Assembly (NCBI RefSeq): GCF_002220365.1
Contig: NZ_MTHB01000223.1
Coordinates: 1 to 64,000 of the forward strand
DNA: 64,000 nucleotides
DNA from: Caballeronia sordidicola
Lineage (GTDB): Bacteria; Pseudomonadota; Gammaproteobacteria; Burkholderiales; Burkholderiaceae
Direction: 5' to 3'
Below are positions 8,689 to 17,479 of the stretch, piece by piece. Position numbers and translations under genes: made by a program. A model generated the notes under the pieces. It did not search any database, was not told the origin of the DNA, and saw only the letters and a list, made by a program, of their open reading frames with translations. Each line of letters begins with the position of its first letter. The stretch's first letter is position 1.

Positions 8689-9615
8689 TCACTGCCGCTG
8701 ACCGACGTCCACCTGGTTGTTAAGCGGCTCGCCACGCATCAGGCGCCGCACGTTCTCAGCGATCTGGGAGCCAATGGTTTCGAGGCTTGCGATTGCCGCC
8801 ATATGCGGCGTAACGATGAGCTTGGGATGGCGCCAGAGCGGATCATCGGGCGACAAAGGCTCGTTGGGAAAAACATCGACGATCGCGCCGTCCATGTGGC
8901 CGTTGGACAATGCCGCAAGCAATGCGTCCATCACCAGATGTTCACCCCGGCCGACATGAATCAGTTTCGCGCCCGGGTTCAATTGCCTCAGCAGATCGGC
9001 GTTCAACAAACCGCGTGTCTCGCTGGTCAGCGGCAGCAGGCACACGAGGATATCGACACCCGACAGGAATGCCGGCAACGCGTCCCGGCTGCTGAATGAC
9101 TGGATACCCGGCAGCGTCCTGTCACTACGCGCCCAGCCCTTTACCGTGAAACCTGCATGCAGCAGGTCGGCGGCAACCCGCGCGCCGATTTCGCCGAGCC
9201 CCATCACGCCGATGGTGCAATCGCTTGCGAGTTTTTGCGCCGGCACCTGCCATAGTCCGGCTCGCTGGTTGGCAAGCACCTGATCGAACTGTCGATGAAA
9301 ATGCAGCGCACCCCACATGACAAATTCGCTCATGGCGCGCGCCTGATACGGATCGACCACGCGGCATATTGGCACGGCGGGCAGTTGGGGATCGCACAAG
9401 ATGTTGTCAACGCCAGCAGCAATGGCGTGCACCAGCCGGAGCTCAGGCAGCGAGCGCAACGCGCCCGCCGGTGGATTCCAGCACACGGCGACTTGCGCAT
9501 CGCCGGTGTTGGGCGCGCCGAACGAATGGACCTGCAGTTCGGGGGCCGCTGCGACGATCACGGGCGCAAGCGCCGACATGTCGTAGTCTCGGCTAATGAG
9601 TACGAGCTTGGTCAT
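8689..9615 (-). CDS. D-2-hydroxyacid dehydrogenase (glyoxylate/hydroxypyruvate reductase type)
   Basis: NAD(P)H-dependent 2-oxoacid reductase of 308 residues. The Rossmann motif is GVMGLGEIG (Gly139-x-Gly141-x2-Gly144), and the catalytic triad is visible as Arg223 (HVGRGEH), Glu252 (FPNEPL) and His271 (VTPHMA). The ATG at 9615 gives the usual MTKLVLIS start. A start at 9684 would add a low-complexity PLPKPLPTPL stretch made by a tandem DNA repeat, so it is unlikely. It is the last gene of a probable operon with the agmatinase-family gene and the class II aldolase. Its substrate could be a 2-oxoacid made by that pathway, for example glyoxylate or hydroxypyruvate; this is inference. Confidence 0.88.
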   Translation of the reverse strand: MTKLVLISRDYDMSALAPVIVAAAPELQVHSFGAPNTGDAQVAVCWNPPAGALRSLPELRLVHAIAAGVDNILCDPQLPAVPICRVVDPYQARAMSEFVMWGALHFHRQFDQVLANQRAGLWQVPAQKLASDCTIGVMGLGEIGARVAADLLHAGFTVKGWARSDRTLPGIQSFSSRDALPAFLSGVDILVCLLPLTSETRGLLNADLLRQLNPGAKLIHVGRGEHLVMDALLAALSNGHMDGAIVDVFPNEPLSPDDPLWRHPKLIVTPHMAAIASLETIGSQIAENVRRLMRGEPLNNQVDVGQRQ

Positions 9616-9651
9616 GAGTGGCGTGGGGAGTGGCTTGGGGAGTGGCTTGAC
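9616..9651. repeat. Three tandem 12-bp repeats
   Basis: Three adjoining copies of GAGTGGCKTGRS-like 12-mers (GAGTGGCTTGGG in the central copy), lying exactly upstream of the dehydrogenase start codon on the minus strand. They occupy the place where its ribosome-binding site should be. Confidence 0.85.
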
Positions 9652-9700
9652 AATCGATCGCCCGGTGCACGACGTGAGAATCATGCAGCCGGGTCACGGG

Positions 9701-10471
9701 TCAAGACCGATAGTCGGGAAGGTTGTCGGCTATCAGGCGCAGCGCCGCTTGCCATGCCAGTGCGATGATGGCGTCCGCACCTTCCGAGTCGAACTGCCGC
9801 GCGGTGAGTTCGCGAACATGCTCTGGCGGTATCCGCAATGGCACGCCTGCGGCCAGCGCCTGCACCTGCGCCTGGCAAGCGCGCTCGAGAAAGTAGATCT
9901 CGTGAAACGCGTGCGCAGCGCTCGCGCCGCCAGCGAGCAGGCCGTGGTTGCGCAGGATCATCGCCTTGTGCGGACCGAGATCGGCGACCAGGCGCTCACG
10001 CTCGCCCAGGTCAAGCGCAATGCCTTCATAGTCGTGGTAACCCAGCTTGCCGTAGAACTTCAGCGCATGCTGGCTGATAGGCAAAAGCCCTTGCTCTTGC
10101 GCCGACACGGCGGTTCCCGCCGCCGTATGCGTATGCACGACGAAAGCATTGTCCTCGCGCGCCATATGAACCGCCGAGTGGATCGTAAAACCGGCCTCGT
10201 TGACGATAAAGAGCTCGGGCGTATCGCGTGCACGCTCGTCGATCACCTTGCCCTCGTAGTCGATCTTTACAAGGTCCGAGGCGCGCATCTCGTGAAACAA
10301 CACGCCGTATCGGTTGATCAGGAACGCGGGTTTCGGACCCGGCAAACGCGCGGTAATGTGCGTGTCGATCATGTCCGTCATGCGGAAATGCGCCATCAGC
10401 CGATACAACGCCGCCAGATCCTCGCGCACCTTTTGTTCGGCCGCCACGATGGGCGTAGTAGTCGTTTCCAT
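9701..10471 (-). CDS. Class II aldolase/adducin-family protein
   Basis: Zinc-dependent aldolase-fold protein of 256 residues. Zinc ligands are visible in VVHTHTAAG (His113, His115) and in RNHGLLAGG. The normal N-terminal block reads THITARLPGPKPAFLINR. The start at 10471 follows a very strong ribosome-binding site (GGAGGAGGGAGC on the minus strand). The upstream open frame overlaps the preceding gene and is not needed. Members of this family cleave or decarboxylate phosphorylated or free hydroxy-keto acids, but many adducin-like members have unknown activity. It lies between the ureohydrolase gene (63 bases upstream) and the 2-hydroxyacid dehydrogenase (about 85 bases downstream), so it probably works on the carbon skeleton released by that pathway. 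Confidence 0.88.
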   Translation of the reverse strand: METTTTPIVAAEQKVREDLAALYRLMAHFRMTDMIDTHITARLPGPKPAFLINRYGVLFHEMRASDLVKIDYEGKVIDERARDTPELFIVNEAGFTIHSAVHMAREDNAFVVHTHTAAGTAVSAQEQGLLPISQHALKFYGKLGYHDYEGIALDLGERERLVADLGPHKAMILRNHGLLAGGASAAHAFHEIYFLERACQAQVQALAAGVPLRIPPEHVRELTARQFDSEGADAIIALAWQAALRLIADNLPDYRS

Positions 10472-10533
10472 GATCTGCTCCCTCCTCCTGATGATGCGGC
10501 TTGAGGCGTGACAACGAAGCCTGAATACGAAGC

Positions 10534-11484
10534 TTAGCGACGTTTCACGCCCGGTAGCACGCACAGCATTTCATAAAGCAGGTTCGCTCCCAGCAGCGAC
10601 GTGTTCCCGCTCGTATCGTAGGGTGGCGACACTTCGACCAGATCGCATCCGATCAGATCCAGCCCATGACAACCACGGATGATCTCGATGCCTTGAATCG
10701 TCGTCAGCCCGCCAATCTCGGGCGTGCCCGTACCGGGCGCCCACGCTGGATCGATACCGTCGATGTCAAAGCTCAGGTACACCGGACCGCCCGCCACCTT
10801 GGCCCGGACTTCGGCCATCAGCGGATCAAGCGACTTGTGCCAGCACTCTTCCGCCTGCACCACGCGAAAGCCTTGCCGGCGGCTCCAGTTGAAGTCGTCG
10901 GCGGTATAACCCTGGGCACGCAATCCAATTTGTACCACACGCTCGCAATCGAGCAAGCCCTCCTCCACCGCCCGCCGGAAGGTCGTGCCGTGGGCGATCT
11001 TCTCGCCGAACATGTGGTCGTTGACATCGGCGTGAGCATCGACATGGACGAGGCCGATCTTGCCGTGCTTGCGATGCAACGCACGCAGGATCGGCAGTGT
11101 AATGGTGTGATCGCCGCCGAGGGTCAGCGGCACCACATCTTGCTCGACGATGCGGTCATACGACTCTTCAATGATCCGCACCGCGTCCAGCAGATTGAAG
11201 GTGTTGATGGCCACGTCGCCAATATCGGCTACCGAAAGCGAGTCGAACGGAGCGGCGCCGGTCGCCATGTTGTAAGGCCGGATCATGACGGACTCGGCGC
11301 GAATCCCCCGCGGGCCGAATCGGGTACCGGCACGCAAGGACGCGCCAATGTCCAGCGGGACGCCGATAAACGCAGCGTCCAGGCCAGCAGCCGAAGTGAG
11401 ATGCGGCAAGCGCATCATGGTGGCAATGCCGCCAAAGCGCGGCATTTCATTTCCGCCGAGTGGCTGGTGAAAGATTTTTTCCAT
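10534..11484 (-). CDS. Agmatinase/guanidinobutyrase-family ureohydrolase
   Basis: Dinuclear manganese enzyme that hydrolyses a guanidino group to urea plus an amine. All metal ligands of the arginase superfamily are present: His126 (GGDHT), Asp149, His151, Asp153 (VDAHADVND) and Asp240, Asp242 (SFDIDGIDP). The 316-residue length matches agmatinase, guanidinobutyrase and guanidinopropionase, and is longer than arginase-type trimers. The exact substrate cannot be read from sequence, so I leave the symbol empty. It is the first gene of an operon with a class II aldolase and a 2-hydroxyacid dehydrogenase. It is divergent from a LysR regulator, with a candidate LysR site at 11571-11593 between them. 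Confidence 0.92.
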   Translation of the reverse strand: MEKIFHQPLGGNEMPRFGGIATMMRLPHLTSAAGLDAAFIGVPLDIGASLRAGTRFGPRGIRAESVMIRPYNMATGAAPFDSLSVADIGDVAINTFNLLDAVRIIEESYDRIVEQDVVPLTLGGDHTITLPILRALHRKHGKIGLVHVDAHADVNDHMFGEKIAHGTTFRRAVEEGLLDCERVVQIGLRAQGYTADDFNWSRRQGFRVVQAEECWHKSLDPLMAEVRAKVAGGPVYLSFDIDGIDPAWAPGTGTPEIGGLTTIQGIEIIRGCHGLDLIGCDLVEVSPPYDTSGNTSLLGANLLYEMLCVLPGVKRR

Positions 11485-11570
11485 GGCTCGTCCTCACATT
11501 CATTCGTCGAACTGTCTGTATTGAATTCTGGCGCTCATCGGTGCACCGACAAAGTGCTGGTGCGAAATAT

Positions 11571-11593
11571 TTAGTTCAGTTATTTCTAAAGTA
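11571..11593. promoter_or_regulatory. Candidate LysR-type operator, copy 1
   Basis: TTAGTT...ATTTCTAAA..TA in the space between the divergent ureohydrolase and LysR genes. It matches the site at 17169-17192 at 18 of 23 positions and has the T-N11-A character of LysR boxes. Position and similarity suggest that the adjacent LysR protein binds it. Confidence 0.62.
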
Positions 11594-11670
11594 TCGGCAC
11601 GTCCGGGCCGGGGGTAGTGCTTCGTCGCCCTTGCATCGGGCAGTTCGCTTGCCGGCATTTACCGTATTCG

Positions 11671-12573
11671 ATGGAGTCCGATGTGGCCACTGTCTTGCCT
11701 GACGCTCGACTGCTGCGCATTTTTACCTGCGTGATCCGACACCAGGGTTTTGCCGCGGCGCAGCAGGAACTGAATCTTTCCACGTCGGCTATCAGCACCT
11801 ACATGAGTCAGTTGGAATCGCTGGTGGGCGTGGTGCTGTGTCATCGCGGTCGCGGCGGTTTTAGTCTGACGCCCAAGGGCGAGGAGTTTCATCAGGAAGC
11901 GTTGCGGCTGCTTGGTGAGGTTGACGGTTTCGAGCGTTACGCCGCCGGACTGCGCGGAGAATTGCGCGGCAGTATCAAGCTTGGGGTACTGGATTCCACG
12001 GTCAGCGATAAAGCGTTGCCGCTCTCCGACATCATTGGTGCATTTACGCGCGAGCATCCCGCGCTGCATTTGCATTTGCATGTGCAAAGCCCTTATGAAT
12101 TGCAGCTTAGTGTGCTGGGAAACCGCCTTGACCTGGCGATCGGCGCGTTTCAGTTGCGCATGAACGGGCTGATCTACCATTCGCTTTATCGCGAGCAGCA
12201 TTGGCTGTATTGCAGCGACAGCCATCCACTTTTCAATGAGCATCACATCCCGCAGGAAACGATCAGCCAGCAGCGAATGGTCGGACGCGCGTACTGGAGT
12301 CAGACAGAGCTGGCGCGACATGGGTTCAAGCGCAGCGAAGCGACGGTGGACAGCATGGAAGGGCAACTGATCCTCATCTTGTCCGGCGCGTTTATCGGCT
12401 TCCTGCCCGAGCATTACGCGCAAGCCTGGGTCGACAAGGGCCGATTGCGCGCTCTCGCACCGGCAGGGTTCGGCTATCAGGCGCCGTTTGCGTTGATCGT
12501 CAGGCGTGGGCGTTCGAAGGAACCGTTGATCCAGAAATTCCGCGATACGCTGAAGGGGCATCTTGGGCGCTAG
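11671..12573 (+). CDS. LysR-family transcriptional regulator
   Basis: LysR regulator of 300 residues. The N-terminal winged helix reads LRIFTCVIRHQGFAAAQQ followed by LNLSTSAISTYMSQLES (recognition helix about residues 36-52), and the C-terminal effector domain starts near SIKLGVLDSTVSDKALPLSD. The start at 11671 (MESDVATVLPDARLL) is the family-like choice; an upstream start at 11617 is possible but adds an atypical Cys-rich leader. It is divergent from the ureohydrolase operon and convergent with the 12588-17072 operon. Similar candidate operators precede both operons, so it is probably the regulator of both. Confidence 0.92.
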   Translation: MESDVATVLPDARLLRIFTCVIRHQGFAAAQQELNLSTSAISTYMSQLESLVGVVLCHRGRGGFSLTPKGEEFHQEALRLLGEVDGFERYAAGLRGELRGSIKLGVLDSTVSDKALPLSDIIGAFTREHPALHLHLHVQSPYELQLSVLGNRLDLAIGAFQLRMNGLIYHSLYREQHWLYCSDSHPLFNEHHIPQETISQQRMVGRAYWSQTELARHGFKRSEATVDSMEGQLILILSGAFIGFLPEHYAQAWVDKGRLRALAPAGFGYQAPFALIVRRGRSKEPLIQKFRDTLKGHLGR

Positions 12574-12587
12574 CGGTTCGCGTTCGC

Positions 12588-14156
12588 TTAAGAACCCAGT
12601 GCGACCGAAACGCCCCGCTCCACTTGCGTCCCTTCTCTTGCCACGCCAATAAACCGCCGCACCCGTTCAGCGCCATCCTGATGCCTTATCGCATCGGGTG
12701 CCGCATCGAGCTCGATTACACCATTCTCCATGAACACGATGCGCTCGGAAATCGACATCGCAAAGTCCATCTCATGAGTAACGATAATCATCGTCATCCC
12801 TTCCTTGGCAAGCTCGCCAATCACGTTGAGCACATCGCCGACCAGCTCCGGATCCAGCGCCGACGTTGGCTCGTCAAACAGCATGATGGCGGGGTCCATC
12901 GCAAGCGCCCGCGCGATCGCCACGCGCTGCTGCTGCCCTCCCGAAAGCTGATGCGGATACTTGTACGCGTGCGCAAGCAGACCCACCTTGTCGAGCAACG
13001 CCAGCGACCGCGCAGTCACATCCGCCCGCCTGCCACACCCGTGATAATGCGGCGCGAGCGTTACATTCTCCAGGATGGTCCGGTGCGGAAATAGATTGAA
13101 GCTCTGGAACACCATGCCAATCTGCCGCACGCCATCGCGTACACGCCGGATATTCGCTTTGTCGGCGGCGGAAATGAAAGCCTTGCCGAACAGGATGATC
13201 TCGCCCTGATCAATAGGCTCAAGCGCGTTGATCGTGCGAATCAATGAAGTCTTCCCCGAACCTGACGGTCCGATCACCGCGATCACTTCCCCTGCCTTGA
13301 CCTCCAGATCAATGCCCTTGAGCACCTCATGTTCACCGTAACGCTTATGCAGGTTCTTCAGCACCAACGCATGCGGCGCACCCTTGCCGTCCGGCTGGGC
13401 ATTAGCCAACGCAACCGGCGCAACAGGTACAAGCCGCGTGCGCAGCGCTGCTATTTGCTCGGCCGCAAGCGTCTCCGGCTTGCGCTTCGAAAGATCAAGC
13501 CGACGCTCGACATACTGCAGCAACCAGCCAAAGACGGTGACTATCAGCACGTAATAGATGGCGATAGCCGACAAGGTTTCCATCACCAGGAAGTTCTGCG
13601 AATACAGCCTCTGCCCGACCAACAGCAACTCGCTCAGCGATATCACCGAAATCAGCGACGTCAGTTTCACGCAGGTGATGAACTCGTTGATCAGCGTCGG
13701 CAACGCAATGCGAAGCGCCTGCGGAATGACGATCAACCGCTGCAGGCCGATCGGACGGATGCCTAGCGCCGCGCCCGCCTCATGCTGTCCTCTAGCCACG
13801 GATAACAATCCACCGCGGTGAATCTCGGCCATATAAGCGGTTTCCGTGAGCGCCAAAGCAACGAAACCGGAGAAGAACGGATGCGATAACGCCACGCCGC
13901 TAGCGGGAAAAAGCTGCGGCAAGTTGTAGACGAACACCACCAGGACCAGCAGCGGAACGCTTCGAAAAAACCAGATGTATACAGCGGCGGGCATTGAAAG
14001 CCAGCGCGCACGGGACAGCTTCGCCGACGCAAGCAGAAAGCCCAGCACCAGGCCTGTCAGCCACGAAAGCGCGCTGAGTTCCACGACGGTCACGCAGGCC
14101 TGCCAGAAGGCCGGCAACGCGAATAGCGACAGCAGGTAGGGGAAATCGTAGTGCAT
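12588..14156 (-). CDS. Fused polar amino-acid ABC permease and ATPase
   Basis: A single 522-residue protein combining two subunits that are normally separate. Residues about 1-225 are a His/Glu/Gln/Arg/opine-type permease (EAA-like loop HEAGAALGIRPIGLQRLIVIPQA near residues 124-146). After a linker, residues about 265-505 are a GlnQ/HisP-type ATPase with Walker A GPSGSGKTSL, the Q-loop, signature LSGGQQQR, Walker B IMLFDEPTSALDP and the switch His (VTHEMDF). It is the last gene of the minus-strand operon; the binding protein gene is 55 bases upstream. Substrate class: polar or cationic amino acids and opines; with a ureohydrolase in the same probable regulon, a guanidino amino acid is attractive. 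Confidence 0.93.
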   Translation of the reverse strand: MHYDFPYLLSLFALPAFWQACVTVVELSALSWLTGLVLGFLLASAKLSRARWLSMPAAVYIWFFRSVPLLVLVVFVYNLPQLFPASGVALSHPFFSGFVALALTETAYMAEIHRGGLLSVARGQHEAGAALGIRPIGLQRLIVIPQALRIALPTLINEFITCVKLTSLISVISLSELLLVGQRLYSQNFLVMETLSAIAIYYVLIVTVFGWLLQYVERRLDLSKRKPETLAAEQIAALRTRLVPVAPVALANAQPDGKGAPHALVLKNLHKRYGEHEVLKGIDLEVKAGEVIAVIGPSGSGKTSLIRTINALEPIDQGEIILFGKAFISAADKANIRRVRDGVRQIGMVFQSFNLFPHRTILENVTLAPHYHGCGRRADVTARSLALLDKVGLLAHAYKYPHQLSGGQQQRVAIARALAMDPAIMLFDEPTSALDPELVGDVLNVIGELAKEGMTMIIVTHEMDFAMSISERIVFMENGVIELDAAPDAIRHQDGAERVRRFIGVAREGTQVERGVSVALGS

Positions 14157-14211
14157 GAGTGCCTCTCGCTAGACGCGGTGCGCGGTGCTCGGATCAGGTA
14201 TCACCCAAGGA

Positions 14212-15051
14212 TCAGGACGATTTGGCGGGCGGCAAGGACAGGTTGTATTTCTTGAGCATGGCCTCGTACTCGCCGTTTTTCTTCAACGCGTCGAATGCCT
14301 TGGTGAGGGTGTCGTAGAGCGCCGTGTCATCCTTTCTCACATAGATACCCAGCGTCTGCGGATAGATCAGTTCCGGCGATTGCACCACCACTACCCGGCC
14401 CGACGATTTGGCGGCGAGCGCATGAGCCGCCCCGGCAATCTCCATTTGTGCCTGCACGTTATTCGAAAGCAGCGCCTGCAACACTTCCGGCGCCGACGGA
14501 TACTCGCTGACCGTGATCTCGCCCTTGCCGTTCGCCTTGCAGTAATCCTTCGACAACGCCTGCAACTTCGCTACCCACGTCGTCCCCTGTTCGAGGCCCA
14601 CATGCAGTCCGCACAGTTCTTCGGGTGTCTTGGGTTTGATCGTGCTGTTGGCGGCCACCATGATCGCCGCCGAGGTCTGCGCGTAAGGAATCGCCTGGGC
14701 CTGCGCGACGCGCTCGGGCGTGACATACATGCCGGAGATGACCGCGTCGTAATGACGTGCGTTCAAGCCGAGGATAAGACCGGAGAAACGCGTGTCGACG
14801 AAGCTCGCGTTAGCGCCGAATTGCTTGGCGAGCGCCCGTGAAAAATCGGGATCGGAGCCGACCACCTTGTCGCCATCGTAGGACTCGAACGGCGGGTAGG
14901 TGATTTCCATGCCGACCTTGAACTGGCCGGGAGCAAGCGTAACGGCATTAGCCGGCGTCTGTGCAAACGCACCGGTCATGGCATATGCGCCGGCGAAGGC
15001 GGCAGTCGCGGCTGCGATCAGGAAGCGCTTGGTGTCCGGCTTGAAAATCAT
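14212..15051 (-). CDS. Polar amino-acid ABC transporter substrate-binding protein
   Basis: Periplasmic binding protein (SBP_bac_3, type II fold) of 279 residues. It has a signal peptide ending near AFA (about residue 29) and the family core FKVGMEITYPPFESYDGDK, then VVGSDPDFSRALAKQFG. Two cysteines (ELCGL and DYCKA) about 25 residues apart could form a disulfide as in some arginine- and histidine-binding proteins. It precedes the fused permease-ATPase gene in the same operon, so together they form a complete importer. Confidence 0.93.
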   Translation of the reverse strand: MIFKPDTKRFLIAAATAAFAGAYAMTGAFAQTPANAVTLAPGQFKVGMEITYPPFESYDGDKVVGSDPDFSRALAKQFGANASFVDTRFSGLILGLNARHYDAVISGMYVTPERVAQAQAIPYAQTSAAIMVAANSTIKPKTPEELCGLHVGLEQGTTWVAKLQALSKDYCKANGKGEITVSEYPSAPEVLQALLSNNVQAQMEIAGAAHALAAKSSGRVVVVQSPELIYPQTLGIYVRKDDTALYDTLTKAFDALKKNGEYEAMLKKYNLSLPPAKSS

Positions 15052-15115
15052 CGTGTGACTCCGCTCGAAGAAGGGTTGATGTGTTGATGAACTTGCTCAG
15101 TCGCCCAGCCGGAGA

Positions 15116-16177
15116 TCAGCCCGGCTGTCCGGCCTTTTTCAGGTGCCCGAAACTGGACGGTTTGCGAGCACGCGAGGGCAGCGTCGCGCGTCCTTGCGCC
15201 ACGCGCTGGCGCAGGTAGGTATAGGTTTGCAGCGCCTGCCCATACATGTGTTCGCCAATCGCGATCTCCTCGTACTCGTCGCCCGCCTTCGCAAAGGCCG
15301 GCAGCGGTTTGATGAGCGTGTGGTAATCGCATGCGTAGAACAGCGGGAACGAGTAGCGCTCCTCGCGCACGGTGCGTACGCGGTGAGCCGTTGCAACAAA
15401 TGCGCCGGAGGTCATCACTTCCAGCATGTCGCCAATGTTCACGACGAACGTCCCCGGCAGCGGCGGTGTATCGATCCATTCGCCAAGGCCGTTCATCACC
15501 TCGAGACCGGGTGCGTCGGCTTGCAGGATCGTGAAGCACTCATAGTCGGTATGCGCGCCGATGCCGGGTGCATCTTGCGCGGCACCGTCGAACGGATAAT
15601 GAATCAGGCGCAGCTTCGAGGGCGGTCGTGTGACCAGCTCATCGAAGTGGTCCTCAGGCAGCCCCAAGGCCAGCGCGAAGCCATGGAACAGCACACGCCC
15701 AAGCGCGAACACCTGCTGGTAGTAGCGTTGCACCGCGGGCTTGAAACCGTCGAGCGCAGGCCAGTGGTTCGGTCCAAGCAACGGAGTGCCGGCGAGCACC
15801 AGGGGGTCGTCGGCGGGAACTTCGAAGCCGACGTCGAACGCCTCCTTATGGTCGGGCTTACCCTTTGCGTAGACCTCTTCACCCTCGGGCACGAATCCCT
15901 TGTGGGTATCGGACGTGCCTATGTAGTGCTCCATCTTTTTTTCGATCGGCTGCGCGAAATAGTCCTTGGCCGCCTGTCTCAGACCGTTGATGACCGCGGA
16001 ATCTATGCCGTGACCGGAGATATAAAGGAACCCGACGTTGCGGGCGGCTCGCCCAAGTTCGGTGGCGACCGACTGGCGATCGGCCAGCTTGTCGCTGAAC
16101 AAGCCGGAGATGTCGATCACCGGAATCGATGTGAAATTTTTTTCCGGCGCAGCTTCGTCGGCGTGGTTCGCTTGCAT
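15116..16177 (-). CDS. Isopenicillin N synthase-like Fe(II)/2-oxoglutarate oxygenase
   Basis: Non-heme iron oxygenase of 353 residues. It has the N-terminal DIOX_N block ([11 protein letters not shown], then [11 protein letters not shown]) and the catalytic core with iron ligands His209 and Asp211 ([11 protein letters not shown]) and His265 (TAHRV). The cosubstrate motif is Arg274-Tyr-Ser (RYSFP), as in enzymes that use 2-oxoglutarate. The start at 16177 has AGAGGAG just upstream; the open frame reaches further but overlaps the previous gene. It lies 19 bases after the isomerase gene and 64 bases before the binding protein gene. A bacterial oxygenase between an amino-acid importer and a ureohydrolase regulon suggests hydroxylation of the imported compound. 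This is inference; family members range from antibiotic to hormone metabolism. Confidence 0.9.
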   Translation of the reverse strand: MQANHADEAAPEKNFTSIPVIDISGLFSDKLADRQSVATELGRAARNVGFLYISGHGIDSAVINGLRQAAKDYFAQPIEKKMEHYIGTSDTHKGFVPEGEEVYAKGKPDHKEAFDVGFEVPADDPLVLAGTPLLGPNHWPALDGFKPAVQRYYQQVFALGRVLFHGFALALGLPEDHFDELVTRPPSKLRLIHYPFDGAAQDAPGIGAHTDYECFTILQADAPGLEVMNGLGEWIDTPPLPGTFVVNIGDMLEVMTSGAFVATAHRVRTVREERYSFPLFYACDYHTLIKPLPAFAKAGDEYEEIAIGEHMYGQALQTYTYLRQRVAQGRATLPSRARKPSSFGHLKKAGQPG

Positions 16178-16196
16178 CGCGTATTGCTCCTCTGGA

Positions 16197-17072
16197 TCAG
16201 TGCGGGTCCGTGATCTGGCTGAAATTGATCTCGCTGAAATTGATCTGGCTGAAATGCTGGCGCTCCGCGTGCACCATCCACTCGTTGAGCTGGGACAGAT
16301 CGGCGACCGGAACATCGGTGAACGGCAGATGGTGCAGGTAGCCGTCCCGTCCGAACTCGGGTGTGAGGGTCGTGCTCTGGTAGCCGCGCGCCGCTTGCGA
16401 GCGCCAGATGGCAGCCCAGTGGTCCTGATGAAAAGCGAGCGGCAATGAATATTCGGCGGCGGCGGGATGCGGCACTTGCGGACCCTGGTCATAACCCACG
16501 CGCGCCTGGATGTGATGCACACGTTCAATGAACGGCGTGAGGTCGTCCTCGGTGTCATCGAGCAGGCGCTCGCATACGACGACCCAATGACTGATGTCGC
16601 TGGTGAACCGCAAGTCGGGCACCTGCCGGATCACATCCAGCGTCACCCACGGGCTATACAGGGATCGCGCTCTATGCGTTTCGAAACTGCAAAACTGCTG
16701 GTGTTTCCGTGCGAGCTCAAGCGCATTGCCGAAGAACTCGACCTGCTGCGCAAGCGGCCAACGGTCATTGCCGGCCAGCACGTTGATAAAGCGCGGCGAC
16801 AAGTCCGCGGCCGATCCAAGCTTGCGATCCAGGTCTTCCAGATGTTGCGCGGGCGTGGCGCGCTGGTCGGGCAACACCGCGTTGTCGGTGAAGACAATCG
16901 CGATGTAGTCAAGCTCATGTTCCTTCAGGTCCCGCAGCAGCGCAGTGCGTTCGTCCGCCGTCAGCGGCAGGCGGGCTTCTATACCGGCCAGGCCCGCCTC
17001 GCGAACGTCGCTGAAAATACTGCGCCGGTCGCCGCGATGGCCCCAGAGGGAGCGAAAGATGTCCAGTTGCAT
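16197..17072 (-). CDS. Sugar phosphate isomerase/epimerase-like TIM-barrel protein
   Basis: Xylose-isomerase-like TIM barrel (AP_endonuc_2 fold), 291 residues from the ATG at 17072. Recognisable parts are [12 protein letters not shown] near the N-terminus and the metal-ligand regions [26 protein letters not shown] and [13 protein letters not shown]. The last residues ([14 protein letters not shown]) are encoded by three tandem 15-bp repeats and look like recent, nonessential expansion. A longer start at 17168 exists but would reach to the edge of the operator. It is the first gene of the minus-strand operon ending with the fused ABC protein. Members of this fold isomerise, epimerise or dehydrate small polar compounds; the substrate here is unknown. 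Confidence 0.8.
   Translation of the reverse strand: MQLDIFRSLWGHRGDRRSIFSDVREAGLAGIEARLPLTADERTALLRDLKEHELDYIAIVFTDNAVLPDQRATPAQHLEDLDRKLGSAADLSPRFINVLAGNDRWPLAQQVEFFGNALELARKHQQFCSFETHRARSLYSPWVTLDVIRQVPDLRFTSDISHWVVVCERLLDDTEDDLTPFIERVHHIQARVGYDQGPQVPHPAAAEYSLPLAFHQDHWAAIWRSQAARGYQSTTLTPEFGRDGYLHHLPFTDVPVADLSQLNEWMVHAERQHFSQINFSEINFSQITDPH
16211..16255. repeat. Three tandem 15-bp repeats in the end of a coding sequence
   Basis: TGATCTGGCTGAAAT occurs three times in a row (middle copy with one change), in frame, giving a five-residue repeat at the C-terminus of the isomerase-like protein. Confidence 0.92.
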
Positions 17073-17168
17073 TGGCAGAGTCTTGATGGTGGGATCGGCA
17101 CCGCGCCGTTCTTGTGAAAGCAATGTCGCATACAGCGTAGGCGGTAAAAAATCCTGAAAACAAAACAA

Positions 17169-17192
17169 TTAGTTTTGAAATTTCTAAACTAA
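17169..17192. promoter_or_regulatory. Candidate LysR-type operator, copy 2
   Basis: Perfect 7-base arms TTAGTTT and AAACTAA around an inner GAAATTTC palindrome, about 100 bases upstream of the isomerase start on the minus strand. It matches 18 of 23 positions of the site next to the LysR gene at 11571-11593, although the two lie 5.6 kb apart. It could also serve the divergent gene at 17480. Confidence 0.62.
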
Positions 17193-17479
17193 GTTTTGCC
17201 GTCAAGTGGCGTTCAAAAAATGCCGACCTATCACCTACCTATTTCGCCCATGAACTTCCAAGCGCGCTTGCTGCCTTGGTCCCAACCCCACGCCACCAAG
17301 TTATTTCCTCATATGATTGTGTGCTGCCGAACATCGCGTCATTCCCGCAACCGGCACCATAGACCTTATCAATGGGTGCTCTGCCCTCCGCTCGACTTCC
17401 AACCACTTGTTACTCGCCAGACCGACCGCGCGAGCCCGCAGGGCGACGCCGGACAGCAGCGTTTATTACCCGAGACACT
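17193..17479. other. Intergenic region before the acetyltransferase-like gene
   Basis: About 290 bases with no supported gene. It should hold the promoter of the plus-strand gene at 17480, but no clear -35/-10 pair or operator stands out beyond the palindrome on its left border. Confidence 0.4.

Noticed and set aside
10472-11670. Guanidine (ykkC-type) riboswitch near the ureohydrolase
   Set aside because: No conserved guanidine riboswitch stems or ACGGGC-type motif seen in the leader regions of the ureohydrolase, the importer or the isomerase operon.
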